A DNA stretch of 43,971 nucleotides from Mycobacterium sp. E1214 (GCF_001666755.1 NZ_LZJC01000002.1:1-43971); one strand, 5' to 3'; shown: positions 1 through 8,312, counted from the stretch's first letter. Numbers and translations: made by a program. Notes: generated from the letters alone by a model not told the origin.

Positions 1-31
1 GGGTGGGCGCGCTCGTCCCGGACACAGTCAC
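1..31 (-). CDS. Possible 5' end of a gene leaving the window on the left
   Basis: A GTG at 31-29 on the minus strand opens a frame (Val-Thr-Val-Ser-Gly-Thr-Ser-Ala-Pro-Thr) that runs off the left edge. A TAGACT box at 44-39 sits 7 nt upstream, the leaderless arrangement seen repeatedly in this window. In M. tuberculosis the gene after pepC on the same strand is Rv0801, so a gene start here fits the expected order. Only ten codons are visible, so no product can be given. It could be chance. Confidence 0.3.
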   Translation of the reverse strand, partial: MTVSGTSAPT

Positions 32-38
32 GGCTCAC

Positions 39-44
39 AGTCTA
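39..44 (-). promoter_or_regulatory. Candidate -10 box (TAGACT) for the gene leaving the left edge
   Basis: TANNNT hexamer on the minus strand, 7 nt before a GTG at 31. The spacing matches leaderless mycobacterial promoters. No clear -35 was sought or seen. Confidence 0.3.
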
Positions 45-76
45 GGGTGGCGCGGCCCGGCGCGTCCGCCCGCGCG

Positions 77-1333
77 TCAGGCCGGCGCGAGGAACGCCCG
101 CATCGCGGCCGCGTAGGCCGTGACGTCGCGCGCGCCCATCAACTCGCGGGCGGAGTGCATGGCCAGCTGCGGGGCGCCGACGTCCACGGTGGGGATGCCG
201 GTGCGCGCCGACGCCAACGGCCCGATGGTCGAACCGCAGGGCAGATCGGCGCGGTGCTCGTAACGCTGCAGGGCCACGCCGGCCTGCTCGCAGGCCAGCG
301 CGAAGGCCGCGGCGGTGCGCCCGTCGGTGGCGTACCGCAGGTTCGGGTGCACCTTGAGGACCGGCCCGGCGTTGACCTCGATCAGGTGACCGGGCTCGTG
401 GCGCTCCGGATAGTTCGGGTGGGTGGCGTGGGCCATGTCCGCCGAGGCCAGCAGCGAGTCGGGCAGCGAGCGCAGGAAGTCCTCCCGGTCGCCGCCGCGC
501 GCGAGCACGATCCGCTCCAGCACCGTGCCGAGCAGATCGGACTGCGCACCGTGGTCGGAGGTGGAACCCACCTCCTCGTGGTCGAAGAGGACCAGCACGG
601 GCACGTAGCCCGCCGGCTCGGCGTCCAGCAGAGCCTCCAGGCCCGCATAGCAGCTGGCCTGGTTGTCCAGCCGCGGCGCGCTCAGCAGGTCGGCGTCGGC
701 GCCGATCACCGCCGACGGCGTCAGGTCGTGGGTCATCAGGTCGGCGGACAGCACGTCGCCCGGCGCCACCCCGGCGCGCCGCGCGACGTGGTCGACGAAG
801 GGCTGCTGCGTGCCGCCGGCGCCCCACACCGCGTTGACGTGGCGCTGCGGGTCCAGCGTGAGCGATCTGCGGTCCTCGGCCAGGTGGATGGCCAGCTGCG
901 GCACCCGCAGCAGGGGCTCGTCGATCCGCACCACGCGGTGCTCGACGCGGGCGCCGGCGCGCACCGACAGCCGGCCGCTCAGCCCGAGGTCGCGGTCCAG
1001 CCACGAGTTGAGCCACGCGCCGCCGTAGGGCTCCAGCGCGACCACCCGCCAACCGGCGACCCACCGATCCGGGTGCTGCTTGACGCGCAGGTTGGGGCTG
1101 TCGGTGTGGGCGCCGACGATGCGAAACGGGCCGGCGGGGCCGGCGGAATTCCACGCGATCAGCGAGCCCGCGCGCACGACGAAGTAGCGGCCCGGTTCGG
1201 TGGGCCACCGGTCGGTTTCGCTGAGTTCGGTGTAGCCGGCCTCGGTCAGCCGGGCCGCCACGGTGGCGCACACGTGAAACGGCGACGGCGACGCGTCGAT
1301 GAATGCGCAGAGTCCTGCAGCGCTGGCCGGCAT
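77..1333 (-). CDS. pepC: M18 family aminopeptidase (aspartyl aminopeptidase type)
   Basis: A 418-aa cytosolic zinc metallopeptidase that removes N-terminal, typically acidic, residues from peptides. The di-metal site of the M18 family is visible in order: His76 in VGAHTDSP, Asp223 in RLDNQ, the catalytic and ligand glutamates in FDHEEVGS (253-254), Asp299 in [10 protein letters not shown], and His393 near the C-terminus in LAMHSA. Length is normal for bacterial members. The ATG at 1333 gives a complete N-terminal helix, and no better in-frame start is seen downstream before conserved sequence. It is divergent from the peroxidase-encapsulin operon, with 95 bp between starts. It corresponds to M. 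tuberculosis Rv0800 by similarity and gene order (from memory). Confidence 0.93.
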   Translation of the reverse strand: MPASAAGLCAFIDASPSPFHVCATVAARLTEAGYTELSETDRWPTEPGRYFVVRAGSLIAWNSAGPAGPFRIVGAHTDSPNLRVKQHPDRWVAGWRVVALEPYGGAWLNSWLDRDLGLSGRLSVRAGARVEHRVVRIDEPLLRVPQLAIHLAEDRRSLTLDPQRHVNAVWGAGGTQQPFVDHVARRAGVAPGDVLSADLMTHDLTPSAVIGADADLLSAPRLDNQASCYAGLEALLDAEPAGYVPVLVLFDHEEVGSTSDHGAQSDLLGTVLERIVLARGGDREDFLRSLPDSLLASADMAHATHPNYPERHEPGHLIEVNAGPVLKVHPNLRYATDGRTAAAFALACEQAGVALQRYEHRADLPCGSTIGPLASARTGIPTVDVGAPQLAMHSARELMGARDVTAYAAAMRAFLAPA

Positions 1334-1415
1334 GGAACCATCATCGCCGGTCGACGCGGCCGCCTGCGCGGCGGCTGGACGCTCGCGCCGCTTTCGGCGC
1401 TCACCGTCGCCACGC

Positions 1416-1421
1416 TAGGGT
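1416..1421 (+). promoter_or_regulatory. Candidate -10 box (TAGGGT) of the peroxidase-encapsulin operon
   Basis: The TANNNT hexamer ends 7 nt before the GTG start at 1429, so transcription would begin at or next to the start codon. No Shine-Dalgarno sequence is present between them, which supports a leaderless mRNA for the peroxidase. Confidence 0.5.
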
Positions 1422-1428
1422 CGCCCAT

Positions 1429-2439
1429 GTGCCTTCGGTGCAGCCCCAACCCATCCTCGAGCCGCTCACGCCTGCGGCCATCTTCGTGGTGCTGACCATC
1501 AACGACGGCGGCGAGGCGACCGTGCACGACGCCCTGCCCGACGTGTCCGGGCTGGTGCGTTCCATCGGTTTCCGCGAACCCCCCAAACGGCTGTCCGCGA
1601 TCGCGTCGATCGGTTCCGACGCCTGGGACCGCTTGTTCTCCGGGCCGCGCCCCGCCCAATTGCACCGATTCGTCGAGCTCAAGGGCCCGCGACACACCGC
1701 GCCCGCGACTCCCGGGGACCTTCTGTTCCACATCCGCGCCGAGAGCCTGGACGTCTGCTTCGAACTGGCCGACCGGATCTTGCGGTCGATGGCCGGCGCG
1801 GTCACCGTCGTCGACGAGGTCCACGGCTTTCGCTACTTCGACAACCGCGACCTGCTCGGCTTCGTCGACGGCACCGAGAACCCCGACGGCCCGCTGGCGG
1901 TCAGCGCCACCGCCATCGGCGACGAAGACCCCGAGTTCGCCGGCTCCTGCTACGTCCACGTGCAGAAGTACGTGCACGACATGACCGGGTGGAATTCGTT
2001 GTCGGTCAACGAACAGGAACTCGTGATCGGCCGCACCAAGCTGGAAAACCTCGAGCTCGACGACGAGACCAAACCCCCGAACTCGCACATCGCGCTCAAC
2101 GTGATCGAAGACGACACCGGCGCCGAGCTCAAGATCGTGCGGCACAACATGCCGTTCGGCGAGCTCGGCAAAAGCGAGTACGGCACCTACTTCATCGGTT
2201 ACTCGCGCACCCCCACGGTGACCGAGCGCATGCTCGAGAACATGTTCCTCGGCGACCCGCCCGGCAACACCGACCGCATCCTCGAATTCTCCACCGCCGT
2301 CACCGGCGGGCTGTTCTTCTCCCCCACCGTCGATTTCCTCGACGACCCGCCGCCCCTGCCCGTCCCGCCGGCGACAGCACCAGCCGCTGCCCCGGATGGC
2401 TCACTGTCGATCGGCAGCCTGAAAGGATCCCCGTCATGA
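1429..2439 (+). CDS. dyp: Dye-decolorizing (DyP-type) heme peroxidase, encapsulin cargo
   Basis: A 336-aa heme peroxidase that uses H2O2 to oxidize dyes and other substrates. The DyP signature GFVDGTENP lies at about residues 144-152 (catalytic Asp147). The presumed proximal heme ligand His220 (NSHIAL) and distal Arg238 (IVRHN) are 18 residues apart, as in characterised bacterial DyPs. After the fold comes a Pro/Ala-rich linker (about 305-322) and a terminal tag DGSLSIGSLKGSPS, which matches the consensus encapsulin cargo-loading peptide. The GTG at 1429 was chosen over an ATG-like start at 1303 because the extra 42 residues look like random Arg-rich translation and a -10 box lies just upstream. 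Its TGA overlaps the encapsulin ATG, so the two are translationally coupled. Homologue of M. tuberculosis Rv0799c. Confidence 0.95.
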   Translation: MPSVQPQPILEPLTPAAIFVVLTINDGGEATVHDALPDVSGLVRSIGFREPPKRLSAIASIGSDAWDRLFSGPRPAQLHRFVELKGPRHTAPATPGDLLFHIRAESLDVCFELADRILRSMAGAVTVVDEVHGFRYFDNRDLLGFVDGTENPDGPLAVSATAIGDEDPEFAGSCYVHVQKYVHDMTGWNSLSVNEQELVIGRTKLENLELDDETKPPNSHIALNVIEDDTGAELKIVRHNMPFGELGKSEYGTYFIGYSRTPTVTERMLENMFLGDPPGNTDRILEFSTAVTGGLFFSPTVDFLDDPPPLPVPPATAPAAAPDGSLSIGSLKGSPS

Positions 2440-3233
2440 ACAACCTGTACCGCGAACTGGCACCGGTCACCGACGCCGCCTGGGACGAGATCGAGGAAGA
2501 GGCGACGCGAACGTTCAAGCGGCACATCGCCGGGCGACGCGTCGTCGACGTCAGCGAACCCGGCGGGCCGGTCACCGCGGCGGTCAGCACCGGTCGGCTG
2601 GTGGACGTCCAAGCACCCACCGAGGGCGTGGTCGCGCAGCTGCGGGCCAGCAAACCGCTTGTGCGGCTTCGGGTTCCGTTCACGTTGTCGCGGACCGAGA
2701 TCGACAATGTGGAGCGCGGCGCGCAAGACGCCGACTGGGATCCGGTGAAGGACGCCGCGAAAAAGCTGGCGTTCGTCGAAGACCGGGCCATCTTCGAGGG
2801 CTACGCCGCGGCGTCCATCGAAGGCATCCGCTCGGCCAGCTCGAACAAGTCGCTGACCCTGCCGGCCGACCCTCGCGAGATTCCCGACGTCATCACCCAG
2901 GCGATCTCCGAGTTGCGCCTCGCCGGTGTCGACGGCCCGTACTCCGTGCTGCTCTCGGCCGACGTGTACACCAAAGTCAGCGAGACCACCGAGCACGGTT
3001 ATCCGATCCTCGAACACATCGACCGCCTGGTTCCCGGCGACATCATCTGGGCGCCGGCCATCGACGGCGCCTTCGTGCTGACCACCCGCGGCGGCGACTT
3101 CGACCTGCAGCTGGGGACCGACGTGTCGATCGGCTACACCAGCCACGACGCCGACACGGTGCAGCTGTATCTGCAAGAGACGCTGACCTTCCTGTGCTAC
3201 ACCGCGGAGGCCGCCGTCCCGCTCAACCCCTAG
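2436..3233 (+). CDS. cfp29: Type 1 encapsulin nanocompartment shell protein
   Basis: A 265-aa HK97-fold shell protein (family 1 encapsulin, linocin M18-like). Monomers assemble into a hollow icosahedral shell that packages enzymes carrying a C-terminal tag. The full-length family pattern is present, from MNNLYRELAPVTDAAWDEI at the N-terminus to the LQLGTDVSIGY and LYLQETLTF segments near the C-terminus. The ATG overlaps the stop of the upstream peroxidase by four bases (ATGA), so shell and cargo are made together. Known in M. tuberculosis as Cfp29 (Rv0798c), a culture-filtrate antigen. There is no IS insertion downstream here, unlike the M. tuberculosis locus where IS elements follow (from memory). 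Confidence 0.96.
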   Translation: MNNLYRELAPVTDAAWDEIEEEATRTFKRHIAGRRVVDVSEPGGPVTAAVSTGRLVDVQAPTEGVVAQLRASKPLVRLRVPFTLSRTEIDNVERGAQDADWDPVKDAAKKLAFVEDRAIFEGYAAASIEGIRSASSNKSLTLPADPREIPDVITQAISELRLAGVDGPYSVLLSADVYTKVSETTEHGYPILEHIDRLVPGDIIWAPAIDGAFVLTTRGGDFDLQLGTDVSIGYTSHDADTVQLYLQETLTFLCYTAEAAVPLNP

Positions 3234-3306
3234 GAATAAACGCCGCCGGGCCGCTGCTGAGCGTGGGGTAATTGATCGAACCTCACTCGCTGAAGGCAGG
3301 CTTTCG

Positions 3307-4047
3307 ATGGCAGAGACCCTGGCCGGTGCCACCGCTCTGGTGACCGGCGCCACTTCGGGAATCGGATACGCGATCGCAAGGGAACTGGCGGCTCGCGGCG
3401 CCGAAATCGTGGTTCACGGACGCAGCGCCGAGCGCGGCGCGAAAACCGTCCGCGACATCGAAAACGCTGGCAGCACAGCGCGTTTCGTCGCCGCCGACCT
3501 CAATGATGCCGACGACGTACGCAGGTTGGCCAGCGAGGCCGGCCCGGTCGACATCCTGATCAACAACGCCGGCATCTACGAATTCGGCGCGACTACCGAG
3601 ACCGACGACGCGACGTTCGACGAGCACTTCAACATCAACGTGCGCGCCCCCTACATCCTGGTTCAGCAGCTGGTGCCGGGCATGGTCGAGCGTGGCGGCG
3701 GCACCGTCGTCAACATCAGCACGGTCGTGGCGTCGGTGGCGGGCGCGGGGGCCGGCATCTACGGCGCCAGCAAGGCCGCCGTGGAACAGCTGACGCGCGT
3801 CTGGGCGGACGAATTCGGCGGCACGGGGGTGCGGGTGAACGCCGTCGCGGTCGGGCCGACCGACACGCCCGGTGTGGCGGTCGTCCCCGGGCTGCTGCAG
3901 TCCGTGGCCGCCAGTACGACATTGGGACGCCCGGCGGATCCGGCCGAGATCGCCAAGGCCGCAGCGTTTCTCGCCTCGCCCGACGCCAGCTATGTCAACG
4001 GCGCGGTGCTGCACGCCACCGGTGGGCAACGCTCGATCGCCGCGTGA
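3307..4047 (+). CDS. Short-chain dehydrogenase/reductase (SDR)
   Basis: A 246-aa classical SDR. The NAD(P)-binding TGATSGIG lies at 13-20, NNAG at 86-89, catalytic Ser138 in NIST, and Tyr152/Lys156 in YGASK. The cofactor loop (HGRS after the second beta strand) would suit NADP(H), which is inference. A GGCAGG ribosome-binding stretch precedes the ATG by about 6 nt. It lies 73 bp after the encapsulin gene and could be read from the same transcript, but no functional link is evident. It is convergent with the MOSC fusion gene, with only 4 bp between stops. The substrate cannot be deduced. Confidence 0.88.
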   Translation: MAETLAGATALVTGATSGIGYAIARELAARGAEIVVHGRSAERGAKTVRDIENAGSTARFVAADLNDADDVRRLASEAGPVDILINNAGIYEFGATTETDDATFDEHFNINVRAPYILVQQLVPGMVERGGGTVVNISTVVASVAGAGAGIYGASKAAVEQLTRVWADEFGGTGVRVNAVAVGPTDTPGVAVVPGLLQSVAASTTLGRPADPAEIAKAAAFLASPDASYVNGAVLHATGGQRSIAA

Positions 4048-4051
4048 CGGT

Positions 4052-5740
4052 CTACAGGTCCAACACCAGGTCACCGGCCGGGGCGGCCGAGCAGATCAGG
4101 ACGGTCCCTGCGTCCGGCGGCTGCAGCGGCGGCTGCACATAGGTGGTGGCACCGGCCACGACGCCCGTCTCGCACACGTGGCATACGCCGCTGCGGCAGG
4201 AGAACCGGGTCGGCACGTCGCACGCCTCGGCGAATTCCAGGATGGTGCCGTAACCGGCGGACCAGTTGACGGTGAGGCCGCTGCGGGCGAAGGTGACCGA
4301 CGGGCCAGTCCCCGGCGCTCCGGCCGGCGGGTGGGGCGGCGTGCGCGGCGCGGCGTCGACGACGCCGGGGTTGACCGGTGGCAGGGCGCCGAAAAGTTCG
4401 GTGTGAATGCTGGAGTCCTGCAGGCCGGCGGCGATCAGCGCGGCGCGGACGTCGATCATGAATCCGGTTGGGCCGCAGACGTATGCGGCGGCCTCGGCAG
4501 GTAGGCCGAGTGACTCGATCACCCGGGGGTCCGGGCGCCCGTCGGCCTCGGTGAAGAACACCCGCTGCACGGCATGCGGCAGCGTCGCGATGAGTGCGGC
4601 GACCTCGTCGGCGAAGGCTTGGGTCTGGCGGTTGCGCGTAACGTGCAACCACCACAGCGCGCGGTCACTGCCGGCCGCCGACAGCGCACGCAGCATCGCC
4701 AGCACCGGGGTGATGCCGATCCCCGCCGAGATCAGAACCACGGGCCCGCTGCCGTCGGCCAGATGGAAGTTGCCCCGCGGGGCGGCGGCCTCGAGTACCG
4801 ATCCGGGCTGGGCGTGGGTGTGTAGCCAGCGGCTCACCACACCGCGGTCCTCGCGCTTGACACTGATGCGGTAGTCCTGCGGGTCACCGGACAGCGAGTA
4901 GCTGCGCAGGGGCGCCGGCTCAGCCGCCCCGGGCACCCTGAGGGTCAGGTACTGGCCGGGCAGCGCCGCCGGAAGCGCGCCGTGGTCGTCGGCCGCCAGC
5001 CGAAACGACACGACGTCGGGGCTCTCCCGGTGTATCGCCGTTATGCGCAGGGGGCGAAAACCGGTCCACGCCGGCGCGGGTGCGGCGGGCGCCGCGTCCT
5101 GCCGGGCCAGCATGTCGCGGAAGGATTGTTGCCAGCCCGGGCTCAGCGCCGGGATGTCGACGACCTCGCGCAGCCGCGCGCGGTCACCGCCGGGCAGGTA
5201 GAGCAGCGCGTCGACGGCGGCGACGCTCTGTTCGTGGCGCCCGCGACGGGTCCGCACGATGTCATCGCCGGCCCGCACGTGACCCTCGGTGATGACTCGG
5301 AGGTAGAATCCCGGGCGATGTTGCGCCACAAGGAGATTAGGCATCTCGGGGGCACCCAGGCGCAGCCCGACCCGGAAGCAGGTGACGCGCGGCTGGGTGA
5401 CCTCGAATTCCGCCTCGCCGATGCGATACCGGTCGCCGATGCACACCTCGTCGTCGGGCAGGCCGGTAACGGTGAAATTCTCCCCGAAATGGCCTGGCGC
5501 CAGGTCGTCGCGGCCCAGGTAGTTTTTCCAGAAGTCGTAGGACTCACTCTGGTAGACCATCACCGCGCGCTGTTCCCCGCCGTGGCCGGCCAGATCGCCC
5601 TGCCCGTCGCCGTCGATGTTGAGGCGGCGCACCATCACCGGCCCCTGCACCGGTGTCTTCCAGATGCCGGTGAAGACGTTTTTGCCATGCCACGCAACGT
5701 TTTTAGGCTTGCCCACGTTCACCGACAACAGCTTGCTCAC
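4052..5740 (-). CDS. MOSC domain-FAD/NAD(P) reductase-[2Fe-2S] ferredoxin fusion
   Basis: A 562-aa three-part protein. Residues about 1-165 form a YiiM-like MOSC domain with its conserved cysteine in TQPRVTCFRVGLR (Cys121). Residues about 220-460 form a ferredoxin-NADP reductase module with FAD motif RSYSLSG (279-285), nucleotide motif GIGITP (340-345) and CGPTGFM. Residues about 480-562 form a plant-type ferredoxin with Cys515, 520, 523 and 550 (C-x4-C-x2-C-x26-C). MOSC domains handle molybdenum cofactor or sulfur, so this looks like a self-contained electron-transfer chain to a Moco/sulfur-active site, for example reduction of N-hydroxylated compounds (inference). The GTG at 5740 is preferred over one at 5785 because AGGTGA lies 4 nt upstream of it. 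Confidence 0.9.
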   Translation of the reverse strand: MSKLLSVNVGKPKNVAWHGKNVFTGIWKTPVQGPVMVRRLNIDGDGQGDLAGHGGEQRAVMVYQSESYDFWKNYLGRDDLAPGHFGENFTVTGLPDDEVCIGDRYRIGEAEFEVTQPRVTCFRVGLRLGAPEMPNLLVAQHRPGFYLRVITEGHVRAGDDIVRTRRGRHEQSVAAVDALLYLPGGDRARLREVVDIPALSPGWQQSFRDMLARQDAAPAAPAPAWTGFRPLRITAIHRESPDVVSFRLAADDHGALPAALPGQYLTLRVPGAAEPAPLRSYSLSGDPQDYRISVKREDRGVVSRWLHTHAQPGSVLEAAAPRGNFHLADGSGPVVLISAGIGITPVLAMLRALSAAGSDRALWWLHVTRNRQTQAFADEVAALIATLPHAVQRVFFTEADGRPDPRVIESLGLPAEAAAYVCGPTGFMIDVRAALIAAGLQDSSIHTELFGALPPVNPGVVDAAPRTPPHPPAGAPGTGPSVTFARSGLTVNWSAGYGTILEFAEACDVPTRFSCRSGVCHVCETGVVAGATTYVQPPLQPPDAGTVLICSAAPAGDLVLDL

Positions 5741-5918
5741 CGCGTCACCTCGACCTGATCCGGAGCCCAGCCGGGCCGTTGCCACCGCCGCAACGCGGCG
5801 GCACCGTCACTCGAGCGAGCGAAGCTGCGCTGCGCGGCCCACATTAGGCCTGCGCGATGCGGGCGGCAACCGCTGCCTTCGGCCGGATCTGGGGCTGTCG
5901 CCCACAGGCATCCGCGTG

Positions 5919-5924
5919 CATAAT
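5919..5924 (+). promoter_or_regulatory. Candidate -10 box (CATAAT) for the dehalogenase-like hydrolase
   Basis: The hexamer is one base away from TATAAT and lies 31 bp before the start codon at 5955. It is followed by TGGG-N8-CCCA (inverted 4-bp arms) and a clear AAGGGG ribosome-binding site. This would be a leadered mRNA with a 5' UTR of about 25 nt. The rest of the 5741-5954 intergenic region shows a GC-rich CCGCCG/CGGCGG inverted repeat near 5785-5805 and nothing else I can name. Confidence 0.4.
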
Positions 5925-5954
5925 GGGTCAGTCATCCCAAAAATAAGGGGCGTC

Positions 5955-6827
5955 ATGCCGGCTGTTCATCATCGCTACACGACCGTCGACGGCCATCGGC
6001 TGTTCTTCCGGGAAGCGGGTGACGCCGCGGCGCCCGCCGTGGTGCTGCTGCACGGATTTCCCACCAGTTCCTACATGTTTCGCGACCTGCTGCCCGCCCT
6101 TGCCGATCGCTACCACGTGATCGCGCCGGATCACCTCGGCTTCGGCCTTTCCGACGCCCCGCCGGTCGAAGCCTTCGATTACACCTTCGACGGGCTGACC
6201 GAGCTGACGGCCGGGCTGCTCGACACGCTCGGCGTGCAGCGGTACGCCATGTACGTGCAGGACTACGGCGCGCCGATCGGGTGGCGGCTGGCGTTGCGCG
6301 ACCCGGCGGCGATCACCGCCATCGTCACCCAGAACGGCAACGGGTACGACGCGGGATTCGTCGAAAGCTTCTGGAAGACCGTGTGGGCCTATCAGGATGA
6401 CCAGAGCCCCGAGACCGAAGCGGCGGTGCGGCAGTTCCTCACCCTGGACGCCACGCGCTGGCAGTACCTCACCGGCGTGCCGGATGAAACGCTGGTGGAC
6501 CCGGAGTCCTGGCTGCACGACTACGCCCTGATCTCGCGCCCGGGCAACGACCTGGTGCAGCTGAAGTTGTTTCGCGACTACGCCACCAACGCGCCGCTGT
6601 ACCCGCGGCTGCACGACTACTTCCGCGCGAGCCGGGTGCCACTGTTGGCGGTGTGGGGCCGTGGCGACCAGATCTTCGGGCCGGCCGGTGCCACGGCGTT
6701 CGCCGACGACCTGCCGGACGCCGAGATTCACCTGCTCGACGGGGGCCACTTCCTGTTGGAGTCCGCCTCCGACGAGGTCACCGAACTGATCCGCCGCTTC
6801 CTGGGCAACCACATCCCGGTGCCGTGA
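5955..6827 (+). CDS. Alpha/beta hydrolase, haloalkane dehalogenase / epoxide hydrolase-like
   Basis: A 290-aa alpha/beta-hydrolase. The oxyanion segment HGFPTS lies at 33-38. The nucleophile elbow reads VQDYGAPIG with Asp103 instead of Ser, as in haloalkane dehalogenases and epoxide hydrolases. The other triad candidates are Asp238 (WGRGDQ) and His265 (DGGHFLLE). A Trp or Asn halide-binding residue next to the nucleophile is not obvious (Tyr104 stands there), so dehalogenation is not assured. The ATG at 5955 follows AAGGGG with normal spacing. The gene stands alone between the MOSC fusion (divergent) and a TetR gene that begins 68 bp downstream on the same strand. Confidence 0.87.
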   Translation: MPAVHHRYTTVDGHRLFFREAGDAAAPAVVLLHGFPTSSYMFRDLLPALADRYHVIAPDHLGFGLSDAPPVEAFDYTFDGLTELTAGLLDTLGVQRYAMYVQDYGAPIGWRLALRDPAAITAIVTQNGNGYDAGFVESFWKTVWAYQDDQSPETEAAVRQFLTLDATRWQYLTGVPDETLVDPESWLHDYALISRPGNDLVQLKLFRDYATNAPLYPRLHDYFRASRVPLLAVWGRGDQIFGPAGATAFADDLPDAEIHLLDGGHFLLESASDEVTELIRRFLGNHIPVP

Positions 6828-6883
6828 TCGACACCGGCGCGCGGGCTTGACTGCGGATGCGCTGGCCGGGCGCGGCCGCCAGC

Positions 6884-6889
6884 TAACCT
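6884..6889 (+). promoter_or_regulatory. Candidate -10 box (TAACCT), leaderless promoter of the first tandem TetR
   Basis: TAACCT is followed by 6 nt (GGGGCG) and the ATG at 6896. The same hexamer with the same spacing occurs before the DUF429 gene at 31054. Confidence 0.5.
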
Positions 6890-6895
6890 GGGGCG

Positions 6896-7591
6896 ATGGC
6901 CCATCCCGATGTTCAGTGCGAACAACGGTTGACCGCCAAGGGGCGCGCCACCCGGGACCGCATCGTGCAGGCCGCCGCGCAGCTGATCGTCACCGAGGGC
7001 CTGTCGGCGGCCAACCTCGAAGCCGTGCGGCGCGCGGCGTCGGTCAGCGGCTCCCAGCTGGCCCACTACTTCGCCGACAAGAACGCGTTGATCCGCGCGG
7101 TGATCCGACGCCAGATCGGGGTGGTGCTGGACTTCCACCGCCAGCCTCGGCTGCGGGGGCTGCGTTCGTTCGACGACTTCGAGCGGTGGATCGACTTGAA
7201 CATGCGCTACCTGCGCCGTATCGGTTACCACGGCACGCCGACCTATCACGCGCTGGCCGCCCAGCTGGCGAAGTCGGACGCCGACGTCCGCGCGGCCCTG
7301 TCGGACGGCTACCAGCAGTGGATCACGTTGCTGCAGAACGCCATTGCGCACATGCAGGACGCCGGTGTGCTGTTGCCGCAGGCCGATCCGCGGCGCTTGG
7401 CTTTGGTGATCGTCGGTGCGCATCAGGGCGGTGGCACGTTGACGTTCACCTATCGACAGGACTGGCCGCACGCCGACGCGACCCGGTTCGCGGTCAACTA
7501 TCTGCGCATGTTCGCCGCCGATCCCGAGGAGCGCGTCCCCCGCCCACCGCGCCGGCCCCGCGGGCGGCGCCCGCCCGCCGCCGCCGGCTGA
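6896..7591 (+). CDS. TetR family transcriptional regulator (first of a tandem pair)
   Basis: A 231-aa protein with an N-terminal TetR helix-turn-helix (about residues 18-65: TRDRIVQAAAQLI, the recognition-helix region VSGSQLAHYFADK, then ALIRAVI). A ligand-binding helical domain follows. The C-terminus ends in an Arg/Pro-rich tail ([13 protein letters not shown]), probably unstructured. It is closely similar in layout to the next gene (shared SQxAHYFxDK and the DGYQQW/AGYDQW region), so the two arose by duplication. The downstream gene starts 6 bp after its stop. The target and ligand are unknown. Nearby candidates are the hydrolase upstream and the MDR gene downstream. Confidence 0.88.
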   Translation: MAHPDVQCEQRLTAKGRATRDRIVQAAAQLIVTEGLSAANLEAVRRAASVSGSQLAHYFADKNALIRAVIRRQIGVVLDFHRQPRLRGLRSFDDFERWIDLNMRYLRRIGYHGTPTYHALAAQLAKSDADVRAALSDGYQQWITLLQNAIAHMQDAGVLLPQADPRRLALVIVGAHQGGGTLTFTYRQDWPHADATRFAVNYLRMFAADPEERVPRPPRRPRGRRPPAAAG

Positions 7592-7597
7592 TCGTCC

Positions 7598-8272
7598 GTG
7601 CCCGAAGACGACACAACCCACCCCTCGTCCCTCACCGTGAAGGGGCTGGCGACGCGCCGCCGCATCGTCGACGCCGCGGCGCGCTTGATCTTCGAGCGGG
7701 GCGTCGCCAACACCAGCATCGATCAGGTGCGGCGCGCGGCGGGGGTGGGCGGGTCGCAGATCGCGCACTACTTCCGCGACAAACGGGAGCTGACCCGTCA
7801 CGTGATAGGCGCCCGCCACCACGACTTGCGGGCCTTCCACACGCAGCCGCGACTCGGCGGGCTCGACGACTTCGACGCCCTCCAGGCGTGGGCGGACGCG
7901 TGCGTGGCCGACATCGACACCGTGTACCGCGTCGGCGGCTGCGTGTACGGCTCGTTGGCCGGCGAGCTGATCGAAGGCGACGACGACATCCATCGCGACC
8001 TGTCCGCCGGTTACGACCAGTGGATCGAGCTCCTGCGCACCGGCCTGACCGCCATGCGGGACCGCGGTGACCTGCGTCCGGAGGCGGACCCTCGGCATCT
8101 GGCCGTGTCGCTGGTGATCGCCCACCAGGGCGGCGCCATGCTCACCTACGTCACCGGGGATGCCGAACCGTTGCGCGCGGCCGTCACCGCCGGCGTCGAG
8201 TACGTGCGGTCCTTCGCGCCGCCGACGCGCCCCCTGACCGGGCGACCCCGCCCGCGGCGCGCCCGCTCCTGA
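7598..8272 (+). CDS. TetR family transcriptional regulator (second of a tandem pair)
   Basis: A 224-aa paralogue of the preceding regulator. The helix-turn-helix spans about residues 16-63 with GVGGSQIAHYFRDK as the recognition part. Its ligand domain shares matched segments with the first copy (RAxHTQPRLGGLDDF against FHRQPRLRGLRSFDDF). A GTG start at 7598 lies 6 bp after the previous stop, so the two are probably co-transcribed and may act as a heterodimer or regulate each other (inference). The C-terminal tail is again Arg/Pro rich. Confidence 0.87.
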   Translation: MPEDDTTHPSSLTVKGLATRRRIVDAAARLIFERGVANTSIDQVRRAAGVGGSQIAHYFRDKRELTRHVIGARHHDLRAFHTQPRLGGLDDFDALQAWADACVADIDTVYRVGGCVYGSLAGELIEGDDDIHRDLSAGYDQWIELLRTGLTAMRDRGDLRPEADPRHLAVSLVIAHQGGAMLTYVTGDAEPLRAAVTAGVEYVRSFAPPTRPLTGRPRPRRARS

Positions 8273-8306
8273 CGGCGGCGGGCTGGACATCCGAGCCCCC
8301 GAGACC

Positions 8307-8312
8307 AATAAT
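8307..8312 (+). promoter_or_regulatory. Candidate -10 box (AATAAT) upstream of the MDR oxidoreductase
   Basis: An AT-rich hexamer in an otherwise GC-rich gap, 48 bp before the GTG at 8360. A GGGAG ribosome-binding site lies 4 nt before that start, so a leadered transcript is expected. Confidence 0.35.

Noticed and set aside
1303..1428. A 42-residue N-terminal extension of the DyP peroxidase
   Set aside because: The extension is Arg-rich with no family similarity, covers the divergent promoter, and the GTG at 1429 has a -10 box 7 nt upstream.
3234..3306. IS element remnants after the encapsulin gene, as in M. tuberculosis
   Set aside because: Only a 73-bp spacer with no inverted repeats or transposase fragment is present.
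5785..5805. CCGCCG/CGGCGG inverted repeat as a terminator
   Set aside because: It lies in the divergent 5' region of the MOSC fusion and hydrolase genes, where no transcript should end, and such GC-rich short arms are common by chance here.
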